A DNA stretch of 64,000 nucleotides from UBA11524 sp045591175 (lineage in GTDB: Bacteria > Bacillota > Clostridia > Christensenellales > Aristaeellaceae), in the NCBI GenBank assembly GCA_045591175.1, contig JAZNSI010000023.1:1-64000 (forward strand), read 5' to 3'. Below the pieces are notes generated by a model, which was not told where the DNA came from, made no database searches, and saw only the letters and a list, made by a program, of their open reading frames with translations. Positions 25,753 to 33,960 of this stretch are shown here, in pieces. Position numbers and translations under genes: made by a program. Each line of letters begins with the position of its first letter. Positions within the stretch are counted from its first letter, which is position 1.

Positions 25753-26270
25753 GGACGTTCCTCCAAATCGCTCTTCACGATGCCGTAGATGCATACGTCA
25801 TCGTATCCGCCGTCTTGCTGTGCGTAGTGCTGACGCATGGTACCCTCCAGCGCCATACCGGCCTTCTCGCACACCCTGCGGGATGCTGTGTTCCCCGCCC
25901 TCACGGAGCAGAACACCCGGTTGGCCTGCGCATCCGTCAGCATAAACCGGACCACTGCCTGCACCGCTTCCGACATGTAGCCCTTGCAGCGGTACTCCGG
26001 GCCCATGTCGTAGCCCAGCTGCAGATATCCATCGTAGGGGTTGACGTCCCATGCCTTGATGCGCCCGATGACCTCATCCCCCAGCGTGATCACCCAGTGG
26101 AAAGTGAAGGGCTTGCGCAGTTCATCCAGCATGCCGGCAACAGCCTTCTGCGCTTCCTCAATCTTCATGGGAAGGGACTTGATGCGCACAAGCGCCTCGG
26201 CGTCCTCCCGCTGCGGCGGACGCAGGATCAGCCGGGACGTTGACAGGATGCCGCTACCAATAGGTTTCAT
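25749..26270 (-). CDS. GNAT acetyltransferase
   Basis: A 173-residue RimJ/RimL-like acetyltransferase: STSRLILRPPQREDAEALVR at the start, LQLGYDMGPEYRCKGYMSEA for acetyl-CoA binding, and ASRRVCEKAGM near the end. The substrate is unknown. ATG 26270 follows GGGGTGAATTC; the open frame upstream runs through the promoter. It begins a long same-strand series down to GH5. Confidence 0.82.
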   Translation of the reverse strand: MKPIGSGILSTSRLILRPPQREDAEALVRIKSLPMKIEEAQKAVAGMLDELRKPFTFHWVITLGDEVIGRIKAWDVNPYDGYLQLGYDMGPEYRCKGYMSEAVQAVVRFMLTDAQANRVFCSVRAGNTASRRVCEKAGMALEGTMRQHYAQQDGGYDDVCIYGIVKSDLEERP

Positions 26271-26297
26271 GAATTCACCCCACAAACAAGATATGAT

Positions 26298-26326
26298 ATT
26301 ATACCACACCTTGCCCATCTGCGCAA
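26298..26326 (-). promoter_or_regulatory. Promoter of the GNAT-MazG unit
   Basis: On the minus strand TTGCGC (26321-26326), 17 bp, TATAAT (26298-26303). It is interlocked with the plus-strand promoter at 26311-26339. Confidence 0.6.
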
Positions 26327-26339
26327 CTTATGGTATCAT
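26311..26339 (+). promoter_or_regulatory. Promoter of the TetM-like gene
   Basis: TTGCCC (26311-26316), 17 bp, TATCAT (26334-26339). Its -35 lies in the spacer of the opposite promoter and vice versa, so only one polymerase can bind at a time. Confidence 0.6.
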
Positions 26340-26369
26340 CATAGCACACCATTGCAAAGGAGCCACCCC

Positions 26370-28310
26370 ATGCGCAAGACCATCGGCATCCTCGCCCATG
26401 TGGACGCGGGCAAAACCACCTTTTCCGAGCGCGTGCTGTTCCTGACCCAGGCCATCCGCAAAGTAGGCCGCGTGGATCATCAGGACGCATTCCTGGACTC
26501 TCACCATCTGGAGAAGCAGCGCGGCATCACCATTTTTTCCGGCCTGGCTCACTTTGAGATGAACGGCGACACCTACTACTGGCTGGACACCCCGGGCCAT
26601 GTGGACTTCTCCACCGAGATGGAGCGCGCTGTGTCCATGATGGACTATGCCGTGCTGATCATCTCCTGCGCGGAGGGCGTGCAGAGCCACACCGAGACCG
26701 TCTGGCAGCTGCTGAAGGAATATAACGTGCCGGTATTCGTTTTCCTGAACAAGCTGGACCGCTTGGGCGCTGATCCGGAGCGGGTCCTGGCACAAATGAG
26801 GAACCGACTTTCCCCGGATATGCTTGATCTGCGTTCATTTCAGACCGAAAGTCGGTTTTCGAAAGAAGAGATCGAGTCCATTGCTGAACGGGACGAAGAC
26901 CTGCTGGAGCGTCTCTTTGACGCCGGCTTCGATGAAGGGCTTTGGATTGACTCTCTGCGTGAACAGGTACGTCAGCGGCAATGCTTCCCGGTCATGGCCG
27001 GCGTAGCCCTCGAAGGCCGCGGAATTGCTGAATTCCTGCAGGTTTTGGCGCTTCTCAGCAGTACAGAATACGCAGTGGAAGCCCCCCTTTCAGCTCGGTG
27101 CTATCAGGTGCGCCACGATGCCCAGGGACAGCGGATATGCTTCCTCAAGCTGCTGTCCGGCAGCCTGCGCGTGAAGGATGAGCTTCCCGACGGACAGAAG
27201 GTCAACGAGCTCCGCCAGTACCACGGCGACAAATCTCACCCCATGGAGATCGCGCAGGCCGGCGACATTGTGGGCATCCCCGGATTGGAGGGAATCCGCC
27301 CTGGCGATACCCTTGGAACCGACCGAAAGTCTGTTTTTCACACCGAGCCAATGATGGCGGCAGACGTCCTCTGGGACGAGAAAGCCATCCCCGCCTTCCG
27401 CATGATGCAGGCCCTTCGCATCCTGGAGGACGAAGAGCCCACCCTGACCGTCACCGAGCAGCGCGGGCACATTTCCGTGCACGTCATGGGCCGTATTCAG
27501 CTGGAGGTGCTTAAGGAACAGATCGCCAGCCGATTTGGCTACAGCGTGGATTTCGGCCCCACCCATGTGCTGTACAAAGAGACCATCGCTGCGCCGTCCA
27601 TCGGCGTGGGCCACTACGAGCCGCTGCGACATTATGCCGAATGTCATGTCCGGCTGATCCCCACCGCGCCCGGTACCGGCGTCACCTTCCGCAGCTGCTG
27701 CCATGTGGACACCCTCGCCCTCAACTGGCAGCGACTGATCGCAGGCCATGTCAGCGAAAAGCAGCACAAGGGCGTCCTGACCGGCGCTCCGCTGACCGAC
27801 GTGTGCGTGGAGCTGCTTACCGGCCGCGCCCACCTCAAGCACACTGAAGGCGGCGATTTCCGCCAAGCCACGTACCGTGCCATCCGCAACGCGCTGATGT
27901 ACGCCGACTCCGTGCTGCTGGAGCCCATCGCCGGCTTCTCCCTGCGCGCCCCGGCGGACATGTACGGCAGCCTCGCCGGTGCGCTGAACCGCATGCAGGC
28001 CGAGGTCGACCTGCCCGAATACGAGGACGACACGGTCATCCTGCGCGGCGAGGCACCTTATGCCATCTTTTCCCCCTGGCAGGAGGATTTTCTCTCCCTG
28101 ACGCATGGTCGCGGCGCTCTTCGCGTATGGATGAGCCGCTATGCCCCGGCGCGCGACCAGGCCGCCATTGTCGAAGCTGCTGCTTACAATCCCCTGGCGG
28201 ACGATACGCCGGATTCCGTTTTTTGCAGCCACGGCGCAGGCTTTACGGTGCCGTGGAATGAGGTGCGGAACTACATGCATATGAGCCATGAGGAGTTTCT
28301 CGACAAATAA
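26370..28310 (+). CDS. TetM/OtrA-like translation GTPase (EF-G paralogue)
   Basis: A 646-residue five-domain GTPase of the EF-G / ribosomal-protection group. G1 AHVDAGKTT (9-17), the switch segment EKQRGITIFSG, DTPGHVDF (G3) and NKLD (G4) are intact; domains III-V follow, with RGHISVHVMGRIQLEVLKEQ. Length is that of TetM. Such chromosomal relatives are widespread in Firmicutes and most are not known to confer tetracycline resistance, so I do not call it tet. It may release stalled or antibiotic-bound ribosomes. ATG 26370 follows AAAGGAGCC. Confidence 0.82.
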   Translation: MRKTIGILAHVDAGKTTFSERVLFLTQAIRKVGRVDHQDAFLDSHHLEKQRGITIFSGLAHFEMNGDTYYWLDTPGHVDFSTEMERAVSMMDYAVLIISCAEGVQSHTETVWQLLKEYNVPVFVFLNKLDRLGADPERVLAQMRNRLSPDMLDLRSFQTESRFSKEEIESIAERDEDLLERLFDAGFDEGLWIDSLREQVRQRQCFPVMAGVALEGRGIAEFLQVLALLSSTEYAVEAPLSARCYQVRHDAQGQRICFLKLLSGSLRVKDELPDGQKVNELRQYHGDKSHPMEIAQAGDIVGIPGLEGIRPGDTLGTDRKSVFHTEPMMAADVLWDEKAIPAFRMMQALRILEDEEPTLTVTEQRGHISVHVMGRIQLEVLKEQIASRFGYSVDFGPTHVLYKETIAAPSIGVGHYEPLRHYAECHVRLIPTAPGTGVTFRSCCHVDTLALNWQRLIAGHVSEKQHKGVLTGAPLTDVCVELLTGRAHLKHTEGGDFRQATYRAIRNALMYADSVLLEPIAGFSLRAPADMYGSLAGALNRMQAEVDLPEYEDDTVILRGEAPYAIFSPWQEDFLSLTHGRGALRVWMSRYAPARDQAAIVEAAAYNPLADDTPDSVFCSHGAGFTVPWNEVRNYMHMSHEEFLDK

Positions 28311-28321
28311 TTCTGCGGAAG

Positions 28322-28348
28322 TGAAATATTCTGTAACCTTCGGGCGTC
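28322..28348 (+). promoter_or_regulatory. Possible ECF-sigma promoter
   Basis: TGAAAT (28322-28327), 17 bases, CGTC (28345-28348) resembles the TGAAAC-N16-CGTC class of cell-envelope-stress sigma factors. No convincing sigma-A promoter precedes this gene. By-eye assignment. Confidence 0.3.
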
Positions 28349-28396
28349 TTATAGGTATAAGCATTCACCTTTACTTCAGCGAACGGAGGTTTTTGA

Positions 28397-29014
28397 ATGA
28401 AGAAAGCTACCAAAGTGCTGCTGATCGCCATTGGCGTCATCATCTTTTTGAACGTCATCGATTACATAATCGCAATTGGCGCAATTGTTTACTCAGGCTA
28501 CAACACTGTGAGCAAAACCGATCCGGATTTCAGCAACTACCAAATGTACCGCAGCGAACTTCATTACGCTGAGGACTTTCTTCCTGCTGAGGATGAACTC
28601 ATATATGCAAAGGATTTGCATTTTTCCTATCAGCAGAATTACAAACTAATTTTTATTTCAAAGACCGTTGCCGTTACCGTCCAGCACGATCCGGATGAAT
28701 ACCTGAAAGCAAAGGAACACATCATCCAGCGTTACGATTTCCTGGATGTTCCCATGCTTTACCATCGTGATAACAATTATGAACTGGACAACGCCTTTAC
28801 ATATAAGGGATATGATTTCCGCGTAGTTTCCTACGGTTACGGTGGCTGCAAATACTTCGGCATGGTCGGTACAAACGATGATACTTGCAGCATCGCTTAC
28901 CTGTATTACAGCGATACTGACCTGGACTATATTGCCCAAGCAGACGAAGATCTTGATCAGAAAATGCGCGCATTGATTGACGATGAATTCTGTTGGGAGC
29001 CCTTCACGGAATAA
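28397..29014 (+). CDS. Membrane-anchored protein of unknown function
   Basis: A 205-residue protein with one N-terminal membrane helix (about 7-32, LLIAIGVIIFLNVIDYII) and a soluble outside domain rich in Tyr, Asp and Asn (VVSYGYGGCKYFGMVG near 140-155). No family recognised. Its base composition is clearly more AT-rich than its neighbours, which suggests recent arrival or weak constraint. ATG 28397 follows GAACGGAGGTTTTTGA. It is a single-gene unit ending in a strong terminator. Confidence 0.7.
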   Translation: MKKATKVLLIAIGVIIFLNVIDYIIAIGAIVYSGYNTVSKTDPDFSNYQMYRSELHYAEDFLPAEDELIYAKDLHFSYQQNYKLIFISKTVAVTVQHDPDEYLKAKEHIIQRYDFLDVPMLYHRDNNYELDNAFTYKGYDFRVVSYGYGGCKYFGMVGTNDDTCSIAYLYYSDTDLDYIAQADEDLDQKMRALIDDEFCWEPFTE

Positions 29015-29016
29015 AC

Positions 29017-29062
29017 AACCCGAGCCTGCCGGACACAGCATCCGACAGGCTCGGTTCTTTTT
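29017..29062. terminator. Terminator between convergent genes
   Basis: ACCCGAGCCTGCCGGA pairs with TCCGACAGGCTCGGTT almost perfectly, then CTTTTT on the plus strand. It serves the 28397 gene and probably also ddh from the other side. Confidence 0.85.
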
Positions 29063-29064
29063 GA

Positions 29065-30054
29065 TTACAGCAGCATCTTCCGCAGCTCTGCGCCATCCTT
29101 CGGGGACAGCCAGGCCGGGGGCACATCGAAGATGGTCTTGCAGCCGTGCATTCCCGCTTTGTCCATGCGGACAACCGCACGGGCGCAAGCCACCAGCACG
29201 CTGGAGGTGAACTCCGGGTTGGAGCCCAGCGTCAGGCGGTACTCGATCAGCTGGCACGTCTCGCCATGCAGACCGGTGACACCGCTGCGCAGAACGAATC
29301 CACCGTGGGCAATGCCGCTGTGGTCACGATCCAGCTCCTCCTGGGTGATGAAATGCACCGTGGTGTCGTAGGGCTCGAAGTAGGCGGGCATGGTCTTGAT
29401 TTCCCGCTCAATGCGGGCCAGATCAGCGCCCTCCTCCGCCACCACGAAGCACTCGCGCAGATGCTTTTCGCGGGCAGTCAGCTCAGGATTCTCGCCATTG
29501 CGGACACGCTCCAGCGCCGCCTCGATCGGGATGGTGTACTGCTTGGCGTCCTTCACGCCAGCAATACGGCGGATGGCGTCGCTGTGGCCCTGGCTGACGC
29601 CCTTGCCCCAGAAGGTGTAGTCATTGCCGTTCGGGAGAACGCAATTGCCCAGCAGGCGCTGCAAGCTGAACATGCCGGGATCCCAGCCGGCGGAGATCAA
29701 GGCCGTCTTGCCGCCGGCAGAAGCAGAGGCATCCACCGCTGCAAAGTGCTCCGGGATTTTGGAATGATTGTCGAAGCTGTCCACGATGTTGAAGTGACGG
29801 GCCCATTCGGGGCTCTGCACGGGCAGATCAGTCGCGCTGCCGCCGCAGAGGATCAGCACGTCGATGGCGTCCTTCATCGCGAGCAGGTCGTCCACATGAT
29901 AAACCGGCACGTCAGTCAGCGTCTTGACCTTTTCCGGCGGACGGCGGGTGAATACGCCCACCAGCGTCATATCGGGATTGTAAGGCATAGCGGCCTCCAC
30001 GCCGCGGCCCAGGTTGCCATAGCCAAGGATGGCCACACGGATCTTGCTGGTCAT
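29065..30054 (-). CDS. ddh: meso-diaminopimelate dehydrogenase
   Basis: Ddh makes meso-diaminopimelate in one NADPH-dependent step from tetrahydrodipicolinate, supplying lysine and peptidoglycan. The 329-residue protein shows the dinucleotide loop ILGYGNLGRGVE (about 8-19), then VFTRRPP, VDSFDNHSKIPEHF, SAGWDPGMFSLQRLLG and FWGKGVSQGHSDAIRRI, all typical of the family. ATG 30054 follows AAGGACTGATTC; TTG 30057 is one codon earlier. A promoter with a symmetrical repeat over its -10 lies upstream. Confidence 0.96.
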   Translation of the reverse strand: MTSKIRVAILGYGNLGRGVEAAMPYNPDMTLVGVFTRRPPEKVKTLTDVPVYHVDDLLAMKDAIDVLILCGGSATDLPVQSPEWARHFNIVDSFDNHSKIPEHFAAVDASASAGGKTALISAGWDPGMFSLQRLLGNCVLPNGNDYTFWGKGVSQGHSDAIRRIAGVKDAKQYTIPIEAALERVRNGENPELTAREKHLRECFVVAEEGADLARIEREIKTMPAYFEPYDTTVHFITQEELDRDHSGIAHGGFVLRSGVTGLHGETCQLIEYRLTLGSNPEFTSSVLVACARAVVRMDKAGMHGCKTIFDVPPAWLSPKDGAELRKMLL

Positions 30055-30080
30055 CAAGAATCAGTCCTTCCGTTTCGATT

Positions 30081-30117
30081 ACCCGGTTATTTTACCGCAA
30101 AACCGGGTTGATTACAA
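30081..30117 (-). promoter_or_regulatory. ddh promoter with inverted repeat over the -10
   Basis: Minus strand TTGTAA (30112-30117), 17 bp, TAAAAT (30089-30094). ACCCGGTT (30081-30088) and AACCGGGT (30101-30108), 8-bp perfect arms 12 bases apart, bracket the -10: either a repressor operator or a promoter-proximal hairpin that would end the upstream ZIP transcript. Confidence 0.5.
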
Positions 30118-30151
30118 CGGGCATACAAAGAAAATACAAAGTTAGTCACCT

Positions 30152-30904
30152 TTAACCCAACAACACATCCGAGATCAGCATCACGCAGAACCCCACCAGC
30201 AGCGCCCAGGTCGCACCTCGCTCGGAACCATGGGCGTGCGTCTCGGGGATCATCTCGTCGCTGATGACGTAGAGCATCGTGCCGCCCGCAAATGCCAGCG
30301 CGAAGGGCAGGACCGCTGCGGAAATGCTGACGGCAAAGTAGCCGATCAGCGTACCGATGACCTCCACCACGCCGGTAAGGCTGGCTGCGATCATCGTCCG
30401 CTTGGGCGACACACCGGCGGCCAGCATCGGCCCGATGATGACCATGCCCTCCGGGATATTTTGCAGCGCAATACCGCCGGCGATCAGCAGTGCCTGGGAA
30501 TTATCCCCCGACCCGAAGCCCACGCCTGCCGCGATGCCTTCCGGCAGGTTGTGGATCGCGATCGCCATCACGAACAGCAGCACTTTGTTGAGGCTGTTGT
30601 TATGGTGGCTCTCGATGTCGGGGCCAACCAGCTTATGCAGATGAGGCGTGAGCTTATCGATCACACCCAGGCACAGCGCGCCCACAAAGATTCCGGGAAT
30701 GGTGTAAAGCAGCCCCCACTCCCCGCCGTACTCAATGGACGGCAGGATGAGGCCCAGCACCGCTGCCGCGAGCATCACGCCCGCAGCAAAGGACAGGACG
30801 ATATCGGAGAATTTGTGAGAAATGTCGCGGAAGATAAAACCGAGAAGCGAGCCGATCAGAGTCGCTCCGCCAACGCCAAGGGCGGTCAAAAGAACAAGCT
30901 GCAT
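30152..30904 (-). CDS. ZIP family metal transporter
   Basis: A 250-residue, eight-helix ZIP importer of divalent metal, probably zinc. The metal pathway motifs HNLPEGIAAG (helix IV) and QNIPEGMVI (helix V) are present, with a His-containing loop (HHNNSLNK) before helix IV and a final DEMIPETHAHG. It resembles the GufA/ZupT branch. ATG 30904 follows AGAAGGAGGTACAG. Confidence 0.92.
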   Translation of the reverse strand: MQLVLLTALGVGGATLIGSLLGFIFRDISHKFSDIVLSFAAGVMLAAAVLGLILPSIEYGGEWGLLYTIPGIFVGALCLGVIDKLTPHLHKLVGPDIESHHNNSLNKVLLFVMAIAIHNLPEGIAAGVGFGSGDNSQALLIAGGIALQNIPEGMVIIGPMLAAGVSPKRTMIAASLTGVVEVIGTLIGYFAVSISAAVLPFALAFAGGTMLYVISDEMIPETHAHGSERGATWALLVGFCVMLISDVLLG

Positions 30905-31004
30905 GCTGTACCTCCTTCTGTACAAAAGACCTTGATTACTATATACCACACCAATGTGTCACTGAAACAAAAGACGCCGCCCAGCGTTGAGCCGGACGGC
31001 GGTA

Positions 31005-31352
31005 TGGTGGAGCTGAGGAGAGTCGAACTCCTGTCCGAAGGCTCGCAAGCAAGACCTTCTCCGAGCGCAGTCTGTGGTTCAGATTTCCCCCGCGCCGACG
31101 CCCACAGACAAGAGTCGGCGCGGAGTAGCTTCATGTTACGGACGCATGGCAAAGCTTAGATGCGCTCGTTCCCCGCGTAAATGACGCTGGTTACCGGCCA
31201 CGCGGGCAGACCGGGCCAACGTCACTGCCTATTAGGCAGCGAAAGCAAAATTGCTATTGTCAGTTACTTTTTTTGCCCGTTTTAACGTGGTTCAGGCCCC
31301 ACGGCTCGCTTATCCTGCCCCCGACAACCCCCGTCGAAACCGGATCAGCCCC
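31005..31352 (-). ncRNA. ssrA: tmRNA (ssrA)
   Basis: Transfer-messenger RNA that rescues stalled ribosomes. The 5' GGGGCTG (31352 down) pairs with CAGCTCC before the CCA at 31007-31005, and the tRNA-like T-arm GAGTTCGACTC is clear. The tag frame after GTAACT reads GAC AAT AGC AAT TTT GCT TTC GCT GCC TAA TAG, giving DNSNFAFAA after the alanine carried by tmRNA itself. The protease-recognised end AFAA is as in clostridia. It lies 36 bases behind smpB and is probably cotranscribed with it. Confidence 0.95.
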
Positions 31353-31388
31353 ATATTGTCTGACAATGCCTTGCATTCATTTTCTATT

Positions 31389-31856
31389 TTACTTGTTGTT
31401 CTCGCGGATAGCGCGGCGGATGTCCCGCTCAGCGTCCCGCTTGGCAATGGAATCCCGCTTGTCGTGCTCGGCTTTACCCTTGCACAGACCCAGTTGAAGC
31501 TTCATCCGCCCATCCTTGAGGTACACCTCCAGCGGGATGAGCGTGTAACCCTGCCGGGCCACCAGGCCATCCAGCTTGCGGATCTCATTCTTGTGCATGA
31601 GCAGCTTCTTGGGCCGCATGGGATCCCGGTTGAAGATGTTGCCCTGCTCATAGGGGCTGATGTGCATGCCCTCCACCCAGATCTCGCCGTCCTTGATGCG
31701 GGCCCAGGATTCCTTGAGGTTCACGCGCCCCTGACGCATGGACTTGACCTCCGTGCCGAAAAGTGCCAGGCCGCACTCGTAGCGTTCCTCCACGAAGTAG
31801 TCATGAAAGGCCTTGCGATTCTGCGCCACAGACTTGGTTCCACGCTGATGCGGCAT
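31389..31856 (-). CDS. smpB: SsrA-binding protein SmpB
   Basis: The obligate protein partner of tmRNA in trans-translation. The 155-residue protein has the OB barrel with KAFHDYFVEERYECGLALFG, GTEVKSMRQGRVNLKES and a basic C-terminal tail (KRDSIAKRDAERDIRRAIR) that enters the ribosomal mRNA channel. Chosen start ATG 31856 follows GGAAGGAGTGATTTTG. It is directly upstream of ssrA, the usual clostridial arrangement. Confidence 0.97.
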   Translation of the reverse strand: MPHQRGTKSVAQNRKAFHDYFVEERYECGLALFGTEVKSMRQGRVNLKESWARIKDGEIWVEGMHISPYEQGNIFNRDPMRPKKLLMHKNEIRKLDGLVARQGYTLIPLEVYLKDGRMKLQLGLCKGKAEHDKRDSIAKRDAERDIRRAIRENNK

Positions 31857-31895
31857 CAAAATCACTCCTTCCAGCCTGCACTTTTGCGGTATTTG

Positions 31896-31924
31896 ATTAT
31901 AGCACAATTGTTTTGCGATTGCAA
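31896..31924 (-). promoter_or_regulatory. smpB-ssrA promoter (shared -35)
   Basis: Minus strand TTGCAA (31919-31924), 17 bp, TATAAT (31896-31901). The palindromic TTGCAA is also the -35 of the divergent proA promoter. Confidence 0.7.
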
Positions 31925-31947
31925 GACCCCGGCTTTCATGCTATAAT
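31919..31947 (+). promoter_or_regulatory. proA promoter (shared -35)
   Basis: TTGCAA (31919-31924), 17 bp, TATAAT (31942-31947). Exactly mirror-symmetric with the smpB promoter. Confidence 0.7.
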
Positions 31948-31982
31948 GTATGTTGAGATTTTATGCACGAGAGGTGATCACG

Positions 31983-33281
31983 ATGAAGGATCTCCACCAG
32001 ATGGCGTCTGCGAGCCGCGAAGCTGCTTTGATTCTTGCCGCCGCTGATCTTTCCCAGCGCAATGCCGCCCTGCTGGCCATGGCGAAGGCGCTGAATGTTC
32101 ACAAGGACGAGATTTTCACCGCGAATGACGCGGATGTTGCCCAGGCCACCGTTGATGGCCTGGCCGCGCCGCTTTTGAAGCGCCTGGCCTTCCGCGAGGA
32201 GAAGCTGGCCGCCGTTACCGAGGGCCTTGAAGCCCTGGCTGCCCTTCCCGATCCCATCGGCCAGACGACCTATGCTCGTGAGCTGACGGAAGGCCTTAAG
32301 CTGTACCGCGTGGCATGCCCCATCGGCGTCATCGGCGTGATCTTCGAGAGCCGCCCCGACGCGCTGGTGCAGATCGCCTCCCTGGCGCTCAAGAGCGGCA
32401 ATGCTGTCCTGCTCAAGGGCGGACGCGAGGCCCTGCGCACCAATCAGGTGCTGTGCGACTGCCTGCGCGAGGCCGCTGAAGAAGTCGGCCTGCCTGCTGA
32501 TTTCGCCCAGCTGCTGACCACTCGCGACGATGTGGCCGCCATGCTCAAGGAGGACGAGCTGATCGACCTGATCATTCCCCGCGGCAGCAACGAATTCGTC
32601 CGCTATATCATGGACAACAGCCGCATCCCCGTGCTGGGCCACGCCGACGGCATCTGCCATGTGTATGTGGACAAGGCTGCCGATGTGGACATGGCTGTGG
32701 CTGTCTCTGTGGACAGCAAGGCGCAGAATGTTAGCGTCTGCAACGCCATGGAAACGCTGCTCGTCCACCGTGATATCGCTGCGGATTTCCTGCCCAAGCT
32801 GCTGCCCGCCATGCAGGCGAAGAACGTCCGTCTGCTGGGCGATGAGGCTGTGCGAGCCATCATCCCTGTGGAGCCCGCCACCGAGGCCGACTGGGCCACC
32901 GAATACCTGGACTACACCCTGTCCATCCGCGTAGTGGATGATCTGTCCGCCGCCATTGAGCACATCAATCACTACGGCAGCGGCCATACCGATTGCATCG
33001 TCACCGAGGATATCGCTGCCGCCCAGGCCTTCATGACCCGCGTGGACAGCGCCGGCGTGTACCATAACGTATCCACCCGCTTTGCTGATGGCTTTGTCTA
33101 CGGCTTTGGCGCGGAGGTGGGCATCGCCACCGGCAAGATCCACGCCCGCGGCCCCATGGGCCTGGAGGGCCTGACCACCTATAAGTACAAGCTCCTGGGC
33201 TCCGGCCAGCTGATGGCCGAAATGAAGTCCGGCGCGCGCAAGTACACCCACACCCTGCTGAACGAGGAGTGTCCGCTGTAA
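31983..33281 (+). CDS. proA: Glutamate-5-semialdehyde dehydrogenase ProA
   Basis: ProA reduces glutamyl-5-phosphate to the semialdehyde with NADPH, the second step of proline synthesis. The 432-residue protein has the family segments CPIGVIGVIFESRPDAL and LIIPRGSNEFVRYI and the catalytic Cys in VSVCNAMETLLVH; GLEGLTTYKYKL is the usual end. proB is not in this window, which is unusual because the two are often adjacent. ATG 31983 follows GAGAGGTGATC. Its stop overlaps the next start (TAATG). Confidence 0.95.
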   Translation: MKDLHQMASASREAALILAAADLSQRNAALLAMAKALNVHKDEIFTANDADVAQATVDGLAAPLLKRLAFREEKLAAVTEGLEALAALPDPIGQTTYARELTEGLKLYRVACPIGVIGVIFESRPDALVQIASLALKSGNAVLLKGGREALRTNQVLCDCLREAAEEVGLPADFAQLLTTRDDVAAMLKEDELIDLIIPRGSNEFVRYIMDNSRIPVLGHADGICHVYVDKAADVDMAVAVSVDSKAQNVSVCNAMETLLVHRDIAADFLPKLLPAMQAKNVRLLGDEAVRAIIPVEPATEADWATEYLDYTLSIRVVDDLSAAIEHINHYGSGHTDCIVTEDIAAAQAFMTRVDSAGVYHNVSTRFADGFVYGFGAEVGIATGKIHARGPMGLEGLTTYKYKLLGSGQLMAEMKSGARKYTHTLLNEECPL

Positions 33282-33937
33282 TGACCCCCACCGCATTTGC
33301 CTTTTTTGACTTTGATGATACCCTTGCCAAGGGCGATTCGATCTTCCCCTTCCTTCTGTACTGTATCAAGCGCGGCTATGCGCCGAAAATCCAGCTGTTC
33401 AAGGCTGCGGCGGGCTTCCTGCGCTGGAAGATTCAGCCCTCCTCCGGCCGCGCAGTGAAGGAATGGACGCTGTCCTTCATCAAGGGCCGCACGGTGGAAG
33501 AAATGGACGAATTGTCCCGGGATTTCTTCCGCGACGTGCAGCAGAAGGCCTTCTTTGAGGACGCCGCCCCGGAGCTCTTCCGCCTGCGGGAGCTGGGCGC
33601 GAAGATCGTCATCGTCAGCGCATCCAGCGATCTGTACATGAAGGTTCTGCCGGAATTCCTGCCCATTGATGTGGTCATCAGCACCACCTGCGAGGTGGCC
33701 GACGGCAAGTACACCGGCAAGATCGGCAAAAACTGCAAGGGCGAGGAGAAGGTCCGCCGCATCAACGCGTGGCTGAAGGAGCGCGGTCTTACCATCGATA
33801 AGGAACATTCCGCCGGCTATGGCGACTCCCCTTCCGATGCGCCCATGCTGCTGCTGACTGCCAGCCCCAACCTCGTCAACCCCAAGCGCAAGCTGGTCAA
33901 GGCCATCCCTGACGGCCGCGTCCTCCGCTGGCGCTGA
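33281..33937 (+). CDS. HAD-IB family hydrolase (SerB-like)
   Basis: A 218-residue phosphatase of HAD subfamily IB. Motif I is FFDFDDTLAKGD (nucleophile and acid Asp), motif II IVSASSDLYMK, motif III the Lys in KGEEKVRR, and motif IV GYGDSPSDAPML. Relatives act on phosphoserine, phospholipid or 3-phosphate sugars. ATG 33281 overlaps the proA stop by one base, so it is cotranscribed and coupled. Confidence 0.85.
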   Translation: MTPTAFAFFDFDDTLAKGDSIFPFLLYCIKRGYAPKIQLFKAAAGFLRWKIQPSSGRAVKEWTLSFIKGRTVEEMDELSRDFFRDVQQKAFFEDAAPELFRLRELGAKIVIVSASSDLYMKVLPEFLPIDVVISTTCEVADGKYTGKIGKNCKGEEKVRRINAWLKERGLTIDKEHSAGYGDSPSDAPMLLLTASPNLVNPKRKLVKAIPDGRVLRWR

Positions 33938-33960
33938 TACCAAAGAACAGGAGGGATCCC

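Noticed and set aside
26370..28310. Calling a tetracycline resistance gene
   Set aside because: Family membership alone does not show resistance, there is no mobile context, and chromosomal non-resistance relatives are common.
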